Source: Treponema sp.
GTDB taxonomy: Bacteria; Spirochaetota; Spirochaetia; Treponematales; Treponemataceae
DNA length: 15,611 nucleotides
Direction: 5' to 3'
NCBI GenBank assembly: GCA_014804085.1
Contig: JAAVAM010000022.1
Coordinates: forward strand, 27,061 to 42,671
A model generated the notes under the pieces. It did no database searches and was not told where the DNA came from. It was given only the letters and a program-made list of their open reading frames with translations. The position numbers and the translations under genes are program-made. This document shows, piece after piece, positions 1 through 7,553 of this stretch; position 1 is the first letter of the stretch, and every line of letters starts with the position of its first letter.

Positions 1-392
1 ATGCAGCGGCCGGCGTAGACCGGCGTTCCGTCGCTCGCGTGGGGAGCAGTCGCCGCCAGCAGGTCAGCGCGGCGGCAGAAGCAGTCGTACACGATGCCCT
101 GCTCCCGCAGCGTATCGAACGCCCGCTCGTACAAACAAGTCCGCGCGGATTGCAGGTAGCGCGTGTCGTCCGCATCCGCCGGACCTTCGTCCCAGGCAAG
201 CCCCAGCCAGCGCAGGTCGTCCAGCAGCTGCTCGGCAAACACGCGCTTGCACCGCTGCCGGTCCAAGTCCTCTATGCGCAGCAGCCAGCTGCCGCCCGCC
301 TTTTTTGCCAGCAGCCAGGACAGCAACGCCGTGTACACGTTCCCCAGATGCATCCTGCCGCTCGGCGACGGCGCGAACCTGCCCTTGGTCAT
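1..392 (-). CDS. gluQ: Glutamyl-Q tRNA(Asp) synthetase, partial (C-terminus beyond left edge)
   Basis: The first 130 codons are present and read leftward off the window. The protein opens with a class I synthetase signature, RFAPSPSGRMHLGN, where HLGN is the HIGH-like motif. RIEDLDRQR follows. Near residues 104-130 is a zinc-site pattern, YDCFCRRADL then YAGRC, which in this family separates the short GluQ-RS from full glutamyl-tRNA synthetase. GluQ enzymes charge glutamate onto the queuosine base at position 34 of tRNA(Asp) and lack the anticodon-binding domain; that half would lie outside the window, so the shortened length cannot be confirmed. The ATG at 392-390 lies 3 bases after the adk stop (TAG CCG ATG). 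No clear Shine-Dalgarno is seen, so translation is probably coupled to adk. Confidence 0.85.
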   Translation of the reverse strand, partial: MTKGRFAPSPSGRMHLGNVYTALLSWLLAKKAGGSWLLRIEDLDRQRCKRVFAEQLLDDLRWLGLAWDEGPADADDTRYLQSARTCLYERAFDTLREQGIVYDCFCRRADLLAATAPHASDGTPVYAGRC

Positions 393-395
393 CGG

Positions 396-1028
396 CTACT
401 GCCGCGGGAATTTTCGCGTGAATTCCGCGAGCACCTGCTCCGGCGCGGGACGTGCGTCCACGTTGACCAGCAGGCCTTTTTCCCGGTAGAAATCGATGAG
501 CGGCGCGGTGGACGAACGGTAGACGATCAGCCGGTTTTTGATTGCCTCGGCCTTGTCGTCGTCGCGCGTGAACAACTCGCCGCCGCAGGCATCGCACGTT
601 CCCGCTTGTTTCGGCGGGTTGAAGGCCGTGTGGAACATCTGCCCGCATGCCTTGCAGCAGACGCGCCCGCTCAGCCGCTCCACCACGGCTTCGTCGGCAA
701 TGTCAAAGTTCACCGCCGCGTCAATCTTTGCGAACGTCTCAAGTGCCTGCGCCTGCGCGATCGTGCGCGGAAATCCGTCCAGAATGTAGCCGTTTTTCGT
801 GTCGTCCTGCGCGAGCCGGTCCTTTACCAAGCCGATCGTAATCTCGTCGCTCACCAGCTCGCCGGCATCAATAATCGCCTTTGCCTTCTTGCCCAGCTCG
901 GTCTGATTCTTGATGTTCTCGCGGAAAATATCCCCGGTCGAAATGTGCGGAATGCCATACGCCTTTGCCGCTTCCTTTGCCAGCGTCCCTTTTCCCGCTC
1001 CCGGCGGTCCCAAAAAAATCACGTTCAT
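396..1028 (-). CDS. adk: Adenylate kinase
   Basis: 210 residues, the normal size for a long-form bacterial adenylate kinase, which interconverts ATP + AMP and 2 ADP in the cytoplasm. Visible motifs are the P-loop GPPGAGKGT at 7-15, STGDIFR at 30-36 in the AMP-binding region, DGFPRT at 84-89, and a LID domain at about 120-157. The LID carries a four-cysteine zinc site (C125, C128, C145, C148) of the kind found in Gram-positive and some other bacterial enzymes. The ATG at 1028 is preceded by GAGGAG at 1039-1034, five bases before the ATG, and by a strong promoter at 1089-1061. The gene therefore starts its own transcript and gluQ follows directly. Nothing looks broken. Confidence 0.97.
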   Translation of the reverse strand: MNVIFLGPPGAGKGTLAKEAAKAYGIPHISTGDIFRENIKNQTELGKKAKAIIDAGELVSDEITIGLVKDRLAQDDTKNGYILDGFPRTIAQAQALETFAKIDAAVNFDIADEAVVERLSGRVCCKACGQMFHTAFNPPKQAGTCDACGGELFTRDDDKAEAIKNRLIVYRSSTAPLIDFYREKGLLVNVDARPAPEQVLAEFTRKFPRQ

Positions 1029-1060
1029 AACAACTCCTCGCTCGTGCGAAAATCGTCTTT

Positions 1061-1089
1061 AGTGTACCAAAAAATCTGCGGGCTGTAAA
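1061..1089 (-). promoter_or_regulatory. Sigma70-type promoter of adk-gluQ
   Basis: On the minus strand TTTACA (1089-1084) is followed after exactly 17 bases by TACACT (1066-1061). The predicted start is near 1054, giving a leader of about 25 bases that contains the GAGGAG ribosome site. This lies just downstream of the 21-bp repeat array. Confidence 0.75.
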
Positions 1090-1133
1090 TGAGGGCGTGC
1101 GCCGCTACCATCCCTCACGCATTTCAATCAGGC

Positions 1134-1373
1134 GGAACGCTTCCCCCACGTTGGGAAACATCTTCCTCATGTCGGGGAACGTCTCCCCCATATCGGGGGA
1201 CATCTTCCCCATGTCGGGGGAAGTCTTCCTCATGTCGGGGAACGTTTCCCCCACGTCGGGGAACGTTTTCCCCATGTCGGGGAACATCTTCCCCATGTCG
1301 GGGAACGCTTCCCCCACGTCGGGGGAAGTCTCCCTCACGTTGGGGAACATCTTCCCCATGTCGGGGACGTGTC
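1134..1373. repeat. Array of about eleven 21-bp palindromic tandem repeats
   Basis: Ten 21-bp units run without gaps from 1153 to 1362, with a degenerate unit before (1134-1152) and a partial one after (1363-1373). The commonest form is ggggaacatcttccccatgt plus c. Each unit holds TTCCCC and GGGGAA arms, so any unit can pair within itself or with its neighbour (6-bp stems with 4- or 5-base loops). The length is a multiple of three and no stops occur, so several frames stay open. The minus frame 1359-1105 reads a heptapeptide repeat of the type DMGKMFP / DVGEAFP and ends in LIEMREGW, but it has no well-spaced ribosome site. The array fills the gap between the rarA stop and the adk promoter. 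There are no unique spacers, so it is not CRISPR. Confidence 0.9.
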
Positions 1374-1392
1374 GTCCTTGTGTGGGGCGGGG

Positions 1393-3942
1393 TTACGGCA
1401 GTTCCACCGTAAAAAAGGCGATTTCGGTCTGCCAGGTGAACAGCGTCTTTGCGGCGGCGGTCGTGAGCAGGGCGCGCAGTTGTTCGGCAGTCTCTCCGCC
1501 GAGTGCGTCCGCAATCGTTGCGCCGTAGGCACTCGTTTCGGGGTCGAACCACCGTGCGATCTCCTGCGGCGTGATGCGGCGTTTTTCTGCGAGCGTCTTT
1601 GCCGCCGCCGTGACGGCAAGCCCCTCTGCGCGGAACGTTCCGGCAATGCTGTCCGCGTCCCAATTGAACAGCGGGTTTTCGGCATCCGCAAAAAAGGACT
1701 GCTCGGCGGCCGCCATTGCGTCGAGCGTCGCCTCGAACGGCGCGCGCGTGGCGGCGGTCAGCACCTGTGTGCGGATCAGCTCGCTGACGCGCTGTCCGTG
1801 CGCGGGAATGCGCTGTGCGATGACTGCTTTCCAGCCCTGCGCCAGCGGGCTGACGGTCTCGTAGGTCTCCGCTTCGTCCATATCCTCGTCGGTAAAGGCA
1901 AGCCCTTTTGCCGCGTGGGCGCAGTTTGCCGCATCCATGAACGCCCGCGCCAGTGCCGCCACGGACTCTTTTGAGATGAACGGATCGCGGAAGAACAGGC
2001 GGTCGAACATCGTGCCCTTGTACTGGAACTGCTGCAAGATGTCGGTGAAGGCGCGCGGCGTGAGGAACGGCTCGTCGGTCTGCGGGCGGCACAGGAGCAG
2101 GGGCTTGTCAAGATCGCCGAGCGTGCGCCCGTACTGTTCGAGGATTGCCCGTCCTTTTTCGCTGCGGCACAGCCCGCCGGTCACGCCTTCCGGGGTCTTG
2201 CGCATGATTTCCCACAGCAGCAGTCCGTCGTCTGCGTTCCACACGAGCGAGCGGTGGTGGCGGCTCAGGTCGGCGAGCGCGGTCATCGTGTTCCGCACCG
2301 AAAGCAGGATTTCCGCGCGGTTGGAGTCCAGTCGGCTGCGCCACGATTTGTCGGCCTTGTCGAGCGCGCTTTCTTTCCGTTCGTCCTTGGGCGTAAAGGT
2401 GAGCTGTTCCGCGCGCTGCTGTTTGCCCGCGCCCTTGAAATGTGCCTGAATCCACCATGCGGAAATGGGATTCGTCGGTATGTCCGCGTCGCCGGTCTTT
2501 TTCTTTCCCACGCCCATGTAATTCTGCGAGCCGGTGACCTGCGTGTCCTCCCACGCCTGTCGCGCGTCGGCTTCGCTGCCGTTTGCCGTCTCAAGGATAC
2601 GCGCGATCTGTATTTCGCGGCGGCTCAGCACGTCCTCGCGGATCTTCGCCTCGTAGCCCTGATTGCTCGGCGTGTAGAAGACGCGTCCCACGAGCGCGTC
2701 GGGCAGGTACTGCTGGGCGACCCAGTGGTCGCGGTAGGCATGCGGGTACAGGTAGCCGTCGCCGTGCCCGAATCCCTCGCTGTCACGGTTGCCGTCTTTC
2801 AGGTGGTTTGGCACTTCCGCGTCCTCTTTTTCCACGGAAGCGAGTGCGTCAAAAAATGCCATGGACGAGTTGGATTTGGGCGCGGTGGCAAGGTAGAGTG
2901 CGGCGTGTGCCAGATGGTAGCGTCCTTCGGGCAGTCCCACGCGGTCGAACGCGTCCGCGCATGAGGTTACCACGCCGATTGCCTGCGGGTCTGCCAAGCC
3001 CGTGTCCTCGCAGGCGGAGATGAGCATCCGGCGGAAAATAAAATGCGGGTCTTCGCCCGCGCGTACCATGCGGGCAAGCCAGTACATTGCCGCGTCGGGG
3101 TCGCGTCCGCGCAGTGACTTTATGAACGCGGAGATGATGTCGTAGTGGTAGTCGCCGTCGCGGTCGTACAGCACCACTTTTTTTTGGATCGATTCTTCGG
3201 CGGCTTCCCGGCTGATAAAAATGGTCGTGCCCCAGGCAGGAACGGGCGGCGTGCTGTTCGGCGACCAGGTTTCGGGCGTGGTCTCGACGGCGAGTTCCAG
3301 CGCGTTGAGCAGGCTGCGCGCGTCGCCGTTCGCGGTGTCTACCAGATGTTCGAGCGCGCCGTCCTCAAACTGCACGTCCCAGTGGCCGTAGCCGCGCTCC
3401 GTGTCCGTCAGCGCCATGTGCGCCGCCTTGCGCAGGTCGTCTTTGGTGAGGGCTTTGAGCTGGAACACGCGGCTGCGGCTGACGAGCGCTTTGTTCACCT
3501 CAAAGAACGGGTTTTCCGTCGTCGCGCCGATGAGGATAATCGTGCCGTTCTCTACCCAGGGGAGCAGCGCGTCCTGCTGCGCCTTGTTCCAGCGGTGCAC
3601 TTCGTCCACGAACAGAATCGTGCGCCGTCCGTACAGCTTGAAAAAATCGTCCGCCTGCTTGATTGCCGCGCGGATTTCCGCCACGCCCGTCAGCACAGCG
3701 TTCAGTGTGATGAAATTCGACTTGGTGTGGTTGGCAATTACGCGGGCGAGCGTCGTCTTGCCGCTTCCCGGCGGACCGTAAAAGATGACCGACGTGAGCT
3801 GGTCGGCGGCGATTGCCCGCCGCAACAGCCGCCCCCTGCCCACAATATGATCCTGCCCGATGTATTCGTCAAGGTTGCGCGGGCGCATGCGCGCGGCGAG
3901 CGGCTCTTTCTGCGCCGTGGTCGCGTCGAACAGGTCGGGCAT
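1393..3942 (-). CDS. rarA: RarA/MgsA-type AAA+ ATPase with a large C-terminal extension
   Basis: 849 residues from the ATG at 3942, about twice the usual RarA length (roughly 430-450). The first half is a clear RarA: MPDLFD start, Walker A GPPGSGKTT (56-64), Walker B ILFVDEVHRWNK (109-120), sensor 1 GATTENP (139-145), arginine finger SRSRVF (155-160), and the C-terminal RarA block with YLYPHAYRDHWVAQQYLP. RarA acts at stalled replication forks with clamp loader, SSB and RecA partners. From about residue 450 on is an extra half of some 400 residues with a region (RHHRSLVWNADDGLLLWEI) resembling the degenerate methyltransferase-like part of the RarA/unknown-domain fusions I recall from cyanobacteria; that match is from memory. 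The start was chosen because it begins like other RarA proteins and overlaps the upstream stop as TAATG; an in-frame start 14 codons earlier is unlikely. Confidence 0.9.
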   Translation of the reverse strand: MPDLFDATTAQKEPLAARMRPRNLDEYIGQDHIVGRGRLLRRAIAADQLTSVIFYGPPGSGKTTLARVIANHTKSNFITLNAVLTGVAEIRAAIKQADDFFKLYGRRTILFVDEVHRWNKAQQDALLPWVENGTIILIGATTENPFFEVNKALVSRSRVFQLKALTKDDLRKAAHMALTDTERGYGHWDVQFEDGALEHLVDTANGDARSLLNALELAVETTPETWSPNSTPPVPAWGTTIFISREAAEESIQKKVVLYDRDGDYHYDIISAFIKSLRGRDPDAAMYWLARMVRAGEDPHFIFRRMLISACEDTGLADPQAIGVVTSCADAFDRVGLPEGRYHLAHAALYLATAPKSNSSMAFFDALASVEKEDAEVPNHLKDGNRDSEGFGHGDGYLYPHAYRDHWVAQQYLPDALVGRVFYTPSNQGYEAKIREDVLSRREIQIARILETANGSEADARQAWEDTQVTGSQNYMGVGKKKTGDADIPTNPISAWWIQAHFKGAGKQQRAEQLTFTPKDERKESALDKADKSWRSRLDSNRAEILLSVRNTMTALADLSRHHRSLVWNADDGLLLWEIMRKTPEGVTGGLCRSEKGRAILEQYGRTLGDLDKPLLLCRPQTDEPFLTPRAFTDILQQFQYKGTMFDRLFFRDPFISKESVAALARAFMDAANCAHAAKGLAFTDEDMDEAETYETVSPLAQGWKAVIAQRIPAHGQRVSELIRTQVLTAATRAPFEATLDAMAAAEQSFFADAENPLFNWDADSIAGTFRAEGLAVTAAAKTLAEKRRITPQEIARWFDPETSAYGATIADALGGETAEQLRALLTTAAAKTLFTWQTEIAFFTVELP

Positions 3943-5009
3943 TATTCGCGATTCCAGTGCCCGCGACCGGGGTAGTATGCCCACAGCCCCTGGTTGTCGG
4001 CGGACGCGCCCGTGTTGGACGACGTGCCTTCAAAGACCGTCGTGCCATAGATGTCGCCGCCTTTTGCGGGCAGCGACGGATCGACGGCGAGTACGCTGTG
4101 TACTTCATAATAGGAAGAAAGCGTCGATGACACGTTCGTGCCCGAATCGGTAGTGCCAGTGGGAAGTCCGTTTTCGAGTCCGAAATAAAGCAGTCCGCCG
4201 TCCGTGCCGGCAAGCAGGAAATCGCTCGTGCAAGCAAGGGAATGTATGGCGTACCCGATATTTTCTTTTTTATGATCTGGATTCTTTCTGTCACTTGTCG
4301 AATAGGTGAATATGTCCTTGCCGCTGCCTTCGTACCATAAAGTCGGCTCGGTGCCTGCGGTTTCGTTCGTCGTTGCCGCACCCGACGTGCTGAACGTAAC
4401 GCCGCCGTCAAACCATACGCATGATTTTGGTTTTGTGTCGCCGGTATTGTATTCGGTAGCACTCTCGCCGTTCAGTGCATACACCGTTCCGTTGGTATTG
4501 AGGAACGCCTTGCGGTGATCCGGGTTGGGGGAGTTCGTGCAGAACAGCGTGTTCGGTCCTTTGGGGGGCAGCGTGAGGTCGATTTTCTTCCATTCGTTGC
4601 CGTCGGTCGAACAGTACAGCGTCTGCTCGGCGGAGTAATTCTCTCCCTCGTCCTCGTCTTCCTCAATGCGCACGGCGAGCGCGTAGAGATAGGCTGTGTC
4701 CGCCGCAAGACCGATGACAATGCCGTTGCCGATGTCGCCTTTGGTCGTTTTTTTCCATTGTCCTTCATACGGCTCGCTCGTGGTCGGCCCGGCTTTCAGT
4801 TCCTTGTAATAGATATTTCCGCTCTGCACGAACAGGTATTCCTTGTCGCCCATGCCGAATCGCACGATCGAGTTGATGTCGCCGGAGACTTGCGCGTCGG
4901 CGAGTTTGACTTCCTTACGGATTTCGTCAAAGATGACGTCGTGGCAGGCGGTGGCGACGAACGCGAGCATCGTGGCGAGGCAGGCGGCGGTCAGAACATT
5001 CTTTTTCAT
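3942..5009 (-). CDS. Treponemal-type lipoprotein, probably beta-rich, unknown role
   Basis: 355 residues. A lysine-start signal sequence ends at a lipobox-like FVATAC with C22 as the likely lipidated cysteine, so the mature protein should be membrane-anchored outside the cytoplasm. The rest is rich in Gly/Thr/Ser with short phrases such as NIYYKEL, TLYCSTDGNEWKKI, VYALNG and LLAGTDGGLLYFGL, spaced like the blades of a beta-propeller; this is inferred from pattern only. The C-terminus GLWAYYPGRGHWNRE is a distinctive ending I associate with treponemal lipoproteins. AGGAG at 5021-5017 is 7 bases from the ATG at 5009, which is preferred over the GTG one codon upstream. The gene is the middle member of a three-gene operon and its stop overlaps the rarA start. 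Confidence 0.8.
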   Translation of the reverse strand: MKKNVLTAACLATMLAFVATACHDVIFDEIRKEVKLADAQVSGDINSIVRFGMGDKEYLFVQSGNIYYKELKAGPTTSEPYEGQWKKTTKGDIGNGIVIGLAADTAYLYALAVRIEEDEDEGENYSAEQTLYCSTDGNEWKKIDLTLPPKGPNTLFCTNSPNPDHRKAFLNTNGTVYALNGESATEYNTGDTKPKSCVWFDGGVTFSTSGAATTNETAGTEPTLWYEGSGKDIFTYSTSDRKNPDHKKENIGYAIHSLACTSDFLLAGTDGGLLYFGLENGLPTGTTDSGTNVSSTLSSYYEVHSVLAVDPSLPAKGGDIYGTTVFEGTSSNTGASADNQGLWAYYPGRGHWNRE

Positions 5010-5019
5010 CACTCAGCTC

Positions 5020-5628
5020 CTAGAAATGATAGCGCGCGCAAATCTGCACGGAATTGAAGCAGCCGTAACTGTTGTACTTTGCCTCGTCGTACCACTGCGG
5101 CAGGAACGTAAAGTCGTCCGCCAGCCCAAACGACCAGCTCGGCGTGGCGCGGAAGAATACGCCCGCATTCGCCTTGAGGACAAGCCCCGGAAAATACGTG
5201 CGGTTTAGGTAGTTTTCCATTGCCATGCCGATTCCGACGGTAATGGGGAATTCAAATTTGTACAGGGTGGGCTGCACGGTCGCGTTGACGACGAGCGGCA
5301 CGTAGGTAAAGATGTTGCTTCCGAGCGTGGGGTGGTAGCCAAAACTGATGTCCGCGCCGACGGCAATCAGGCTGGTCAGAAAACGGTGGTAGCCGAGCAT
5401 ACCCGACCCGCCGATGCTGAGCTGCCCTTTCCGGTACAGCGGGAATTCACCGCCAAAGTTGAGCGGGAACGTGACCATGAGCGCGATGTTGATATATTGG
5501 TCTCCAGCCTGATTCAGCCGCATCATAATGCCGGTGTCGTCATACACATCGTCGTCGTCCGATTCCTGCGCGAACACGACCGCATTCGTCAGCAGCACTG
5601 CGCACACAACCGCGAAAAAACGCTTCAT
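5020..5628 (-). CDS. Small outer-membrane beta-barrel protein
   Basis: 202 residues with a cleavable signal peptide (MKRFFAVVCAVLLTNAVVFA, probable cut before QES), then an acidic stretch DDDDVYDD. Alternating amphipathic strands follow, such as YINIALMVTFPLNFG, VGADISFGYHP, FPITVGIGMAM and WSFGLADDFTFLP. It ends in phenylalanine (ARYHF), the terminal aromatic residue used in BAM recognition. Size and pattern suit an eight-stranded barrel. I recall treponemal eight-stranded barrels such as TP0733 and think that gene lies near folD, but I cannot verify this here. It is the first gene of the operon, transcribed from the promoter at 5683-5656. The ribosome site (GAGGG close to the ATG) is modest. 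Its stop overlaps the AGGAG of the next gene. Confidence 0.75.
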   Translation of the reverse strand: MKRFFAVVCAVLLTNAVVFAQESDDDDVYDDTGIMMRLNQAGDQYINIALMVTFPLNFGGEFPLYRKGQLSIGGSGMLGYHRFLTSLIAVGADISFGYHPTLGSNIFTYVPLVVNATVQPTLYKFEFPITVGIGMAMENYLNRTYFPGLVLKANAGVFFRATPSWSFGLADDFTFLPQWYDEAKYNSYGCFNSVQICARYHF

Positions 5629-5655
5629 ACACCCTCGCTTGAAGAAAGTAACGCA

Positions 5656-5683
5656 ATTATATTGTTCATTGCCTTTGTTTCAA
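5656..5683 (-). promoter_or_regulatory. Promoter of the barrel-lipoprotein-rarA operon
   Basis: On the minus strand TTGAAA (5683-5678) is followed after 16 bases by a perfect TATAAT (5661-5656). It is interleaved with the plus-strand folD promoter. Confidence 0.75.
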
Positions 5684-5690
5684 CTATAAT
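5662..5690 (+). promoter_or_regulatory. Promoter of folD-folE2
   Basis: A perfect TATAAT at 5685-5690 has TTGTTC 17 bases upstream (5662-5667). The start should be near 5697, giving a leader of about 30 bases with AAGGAG at 5717-5722. The -35 hexamer is only a partial match. Confidence 0.65.
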
Positions 5691-5728
5691 AAACACAGAA
5701 TAATGCGTTGTGTTACAAGGAGAAGCGA

Positions 5729-6604
5729 ATGAGTGCGGTGATTATCGACGGAAAATCGATTGCGGAGTCCGTCCGCGCAGGCGTTGCCGACAAAGTGGCG
5801 GAGCTGAAAAAGAACGGTGTCGCGCCGTGCCTTGCGGTCATTTTGGTGGGGCAGAATCCCGCGAGCGTGAGCTACGTGACGGGAAAGCGCAAGGCGCTGG
5901 CAGAGGCGGGCATGGTCGATAAGAGCGTGGAGCTGCCTGAGGACACGAGCGAGGAGACACTGCTGCGGACGATTGCCGACCTGAACGCCGACCCCGCGGT
6001 GCACGGCATTCTGGTACAGCTGCCGCTTCCCCGGCATATCGACGAAGACAAGGTGATCATGGCGATTGACCCGAAAAAGGACGTGGACGGCTTCCACCCC
6101 GTGAACGTGGGCAACCTCGTCATCGGCAAGAAGGCGTTTTTGCCCTGCACGCCGCACGGCATCATCGTGCTGCTTGAGCGCATGAACATTCCGCTGCACG
6201 GCGCGCACGTGGTCGTCATTGGGCGCAGCAATATCGTCGGAAAGCCGGTCAGCCTGCTGCTGTTGCGCCGCGAATACAACGCCACGGTGACGATCTGCCA
6301 CACGGGGACTAAAAACATCAAGGAGCTGGCATTGCAGGCGGACATCCTGATTGCGGCGACGGGACACGTCAACACCGTTACGGCGGATATGGTCAAGCCG
6401 GGGGCGGCCGTCATTGACGTGGGCGTGAACCGCATTCCCGACGAGACGAAAAAGAGCGGCTTCCGTCTGTGCGGCGACGTTGACTTTGAGCGTGTCAAGG
6501 AAGTGGCCGGGTATATCACGCCCGTTCCCAAGGGGGTCGGACCGATGACGATTGCCATGCTGATGTACAACACGCTCGAAGCCGCGGAGCATGCGAGCCG
6601 ATGA
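5729..6604 (+). CDS. folD: Bifunctional methylenetetrahydrofolate dehydrogenase / methenyltetrahydrofolate cyclohydrolase
   Basis: 291 residues, typical FolD length. The enzyme interconverts 5,10-methylene-, 5,10-methenyl- and 10-formyl-tetrahydrofolate using NADP(H) in the cytoplasm. Family motifs: [14 protein letters not shown] with Tyr49 and the catalytic Lys53, [10 protein letters not shown] at 96-104, [10 protein letters not shown] around Asp120, the dinucleotide-binding GRSNIVGKP at 165-173, and [10 protein letters not shown] at 265-274. The ATG at 5729 is chosen because AAGGAG (5717-5722) sits 6 bases upstream and the protein starts like other FolD enzymes; an earlier in-frame ATG at 5708 has no such site. 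The gene ends in an ATGA overlap with folE2, so the two are translationally coupled. Confidence 0.97.
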   Translation: MSAVIIDGKSIAESVRAGVADKVAELKKNGVAPCLAVILVGQNPASVSYVTGKRKALAEAGMVDKSVELPEDTSEETLLRTIADLNADPAVHGILVQLPLPRHIDEDKVIMAIDPKKDVDGFHPVNVGNLVIGKKAFLPCTPHGIIVLLERMNIPLHGAHVVVIGRSNIVGKPVSLLLLRREYNATVTICHTGTKNIKELALQADILIAATGHVNTVTADMVKPGAAVIDVGVNRIPDETKKSGFRLCGDVDFERVKEVAGYITPVPKGVGPMTIAMLMYNTLEAAEHASR

Positions 6605-7398
6605 TTGACGTGCAGTCTGCGCCGGACACGCGCGCCGTTCCGCTGCAAAAAGTCGGGGTCAAGGGGCTTTCGTACCCCGTGACCGTGCTTGACAAGGCGC
6701 ACAAGACGCAGCCGACCACGGCGAGCATCGACCTGTTCGTCAACCTGCCGCAGGATTACAAGGGCACGCACATGTCGCGCTTTGTGGAGATTTTTCATCA
6801 GCACCATGACAGCCTGGGCATGAAAGAGTTTTTGGCGATGCTGGAAGAAATCCGCGTGTCGCTCCATGCGCAGAAAGCGTTCGGCACGATGACGTTTCCG
6901 TTCTATATAGAAAAGCGCGCGCCGGTTACGGGGAGCGCGGGCATGATGAGCTACGAATGCACGTACCGGGGCGACGTGAGCGAGGGTGCGCGCCGGTTTT
7001 ACGTGAGCGTTGCCGTTCCCGTGACGACGGTCTGCCCGTGCAGCAAGGCGATCAGCGCGCGCGGGGCGCACAACCAGCGCGGCGTGGTCACCGTGACCGT
7101 GCAGAACACGGGCTTTTTCTGGATAGAGGACGTGATTGCCGCCGTGGAGAACGCCGCCTCGTGCGGGCTGTACAGCGTCCTCAAGCGACCCGACGAAAAA
7201 TGGGTGACCGAACACGCCTACGACAACCCGCGCTTTGTGGAGGACGTGGTGCGCGAAGTCTACCTTGCGCTCAGGCAGTTTCCCGCAGAAAAACCGTTCT
7301 CCTATTTCAGCGTGGCGTGCGAGAACGCGGAGAGCATTCACCATCACAATGCCTACGCCTTTGCGGAGTACGGCGCGGAGGAGCGGCAGACCGTTTGA
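6601..7398 (+). CDS. folE2: GTP cyclohydrolase FolE2 (type IB)
   Basis: 265 residues, in the normal range for FolE2. It converts GTP to 7,8-dihydroneopterin triphosphate, the first step to folate and, in organisms with the pathway, to queuosine. It is unrelated in sequence to FolE and can use metals other than zinc. Visible motifs are GTHMSRF at 55-61, the metal-site segment [20 protein letters not shown] (Cys145/Cys147, His157) and [11 protein letters not shown] near residue 244. The ATG overlaps the folD stop. The last codons overlap an antitoxin-like remnant in another frame. Pairing with folD suggests a small folate operon. No zinc-responsive operator was recognised upstream. Confidence 0.95.
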   Translation: MIDVQSAPDTRAVPLQKVGVKGLSYPVTVLDKAHKTQPTTASIDLFVNLPQDYKGTHMSRFVEIFHQHHDSLGMKEFLAMLEEIRVSLHAQKAFGTMTFPFYIEKRAPVTGSAGMMSYECTYRGDVSEGARRFYVSVAVPVTTVCPCSKAISARGAHNQRGVVTVTVQNTGFFWIEDVIAAVENAASCGLYSVLKRPDEKWVTEHAYDNPRFVEDVVREVYLALRQFPAEKPFSYFSVACENAESIHHHNAYAFAEYGAEERQTV

Positions 7399-7513
7399 CA
7401 TCTCCAACGAAGACCCGTTCTACAGCGCGGAAAACCAGGAGCGGCTGGCGCAACGGATTGCCGACATGAAAAACAAAGTGCACTGCGCAGAGCACGAGCT
7501 GATTGAGGCGTGA
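7385..7513 (+). pseudogene. Remnant: C-terminal tail of a RelB/DinJ-family antitoxin
   Basis: The frame different from folE2 reads [17 protein letters not shown], then ERLAQRIADMKNK, ending in AEHELIEA and a stop at 7513. The PF(D/E)I...(N/D)PFYS..N..L pattern and the EHELIE ending match the C-terminal part of RelB/DinJ-type antitoxins as I know them; this tail normally wraps the RelE/YafQ toxin. The N-terminal ribbon-helix-helix part is missing: upstream the frame runs into the folE2 coding region. The nearest in-frame ATG (7349) has no ribosome site. No toxin follows, as the next gene is convergent from 7542. I read it as a decayed toxin-antitoxin locus rather than a working gene. Confidence 0.55.
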
Positions 7514-7535
7514 CAATCGAAATCGTGCAGTGCGG

Positions 7536-7553
7536 TACGCATTACCATGCGTA
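7536..7553. terminator. Hairpin between convergent genes
   Basis: TACGCA (7536-7541) and TGCGTA (7548-7553) form a 6-bp stem with a 6-base loop that covers the stop codon of the minus-strand barrel gene. There is no U-tract, so a terminator role for the folD-folE2 transcript is only possible. Confidence 0.3.

Noticed and set aside
39..1088. Long open frame on the plus strand opposite gluQ and adk
   Set aside because: It is antisense to two genes with clear catalytic motifs, and its product is Arg/Leu/Gln-rich with no recognisable domain.
1134..1373. 21-bp repeats as a CRISPR array
   Set aside because: Units are contiguous and degenerate with no unique spacers, and there are no cas genes nearby. 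The same applies to the 23-bp array at 13478-13638.
5872..7407. Open frame of 511 codons on the minus strand opposite folD and folE2
   Set aside because: It is a GC-rich antisense shadow of two well-supported enzymes, with His/Arg-biased composition and no domain.
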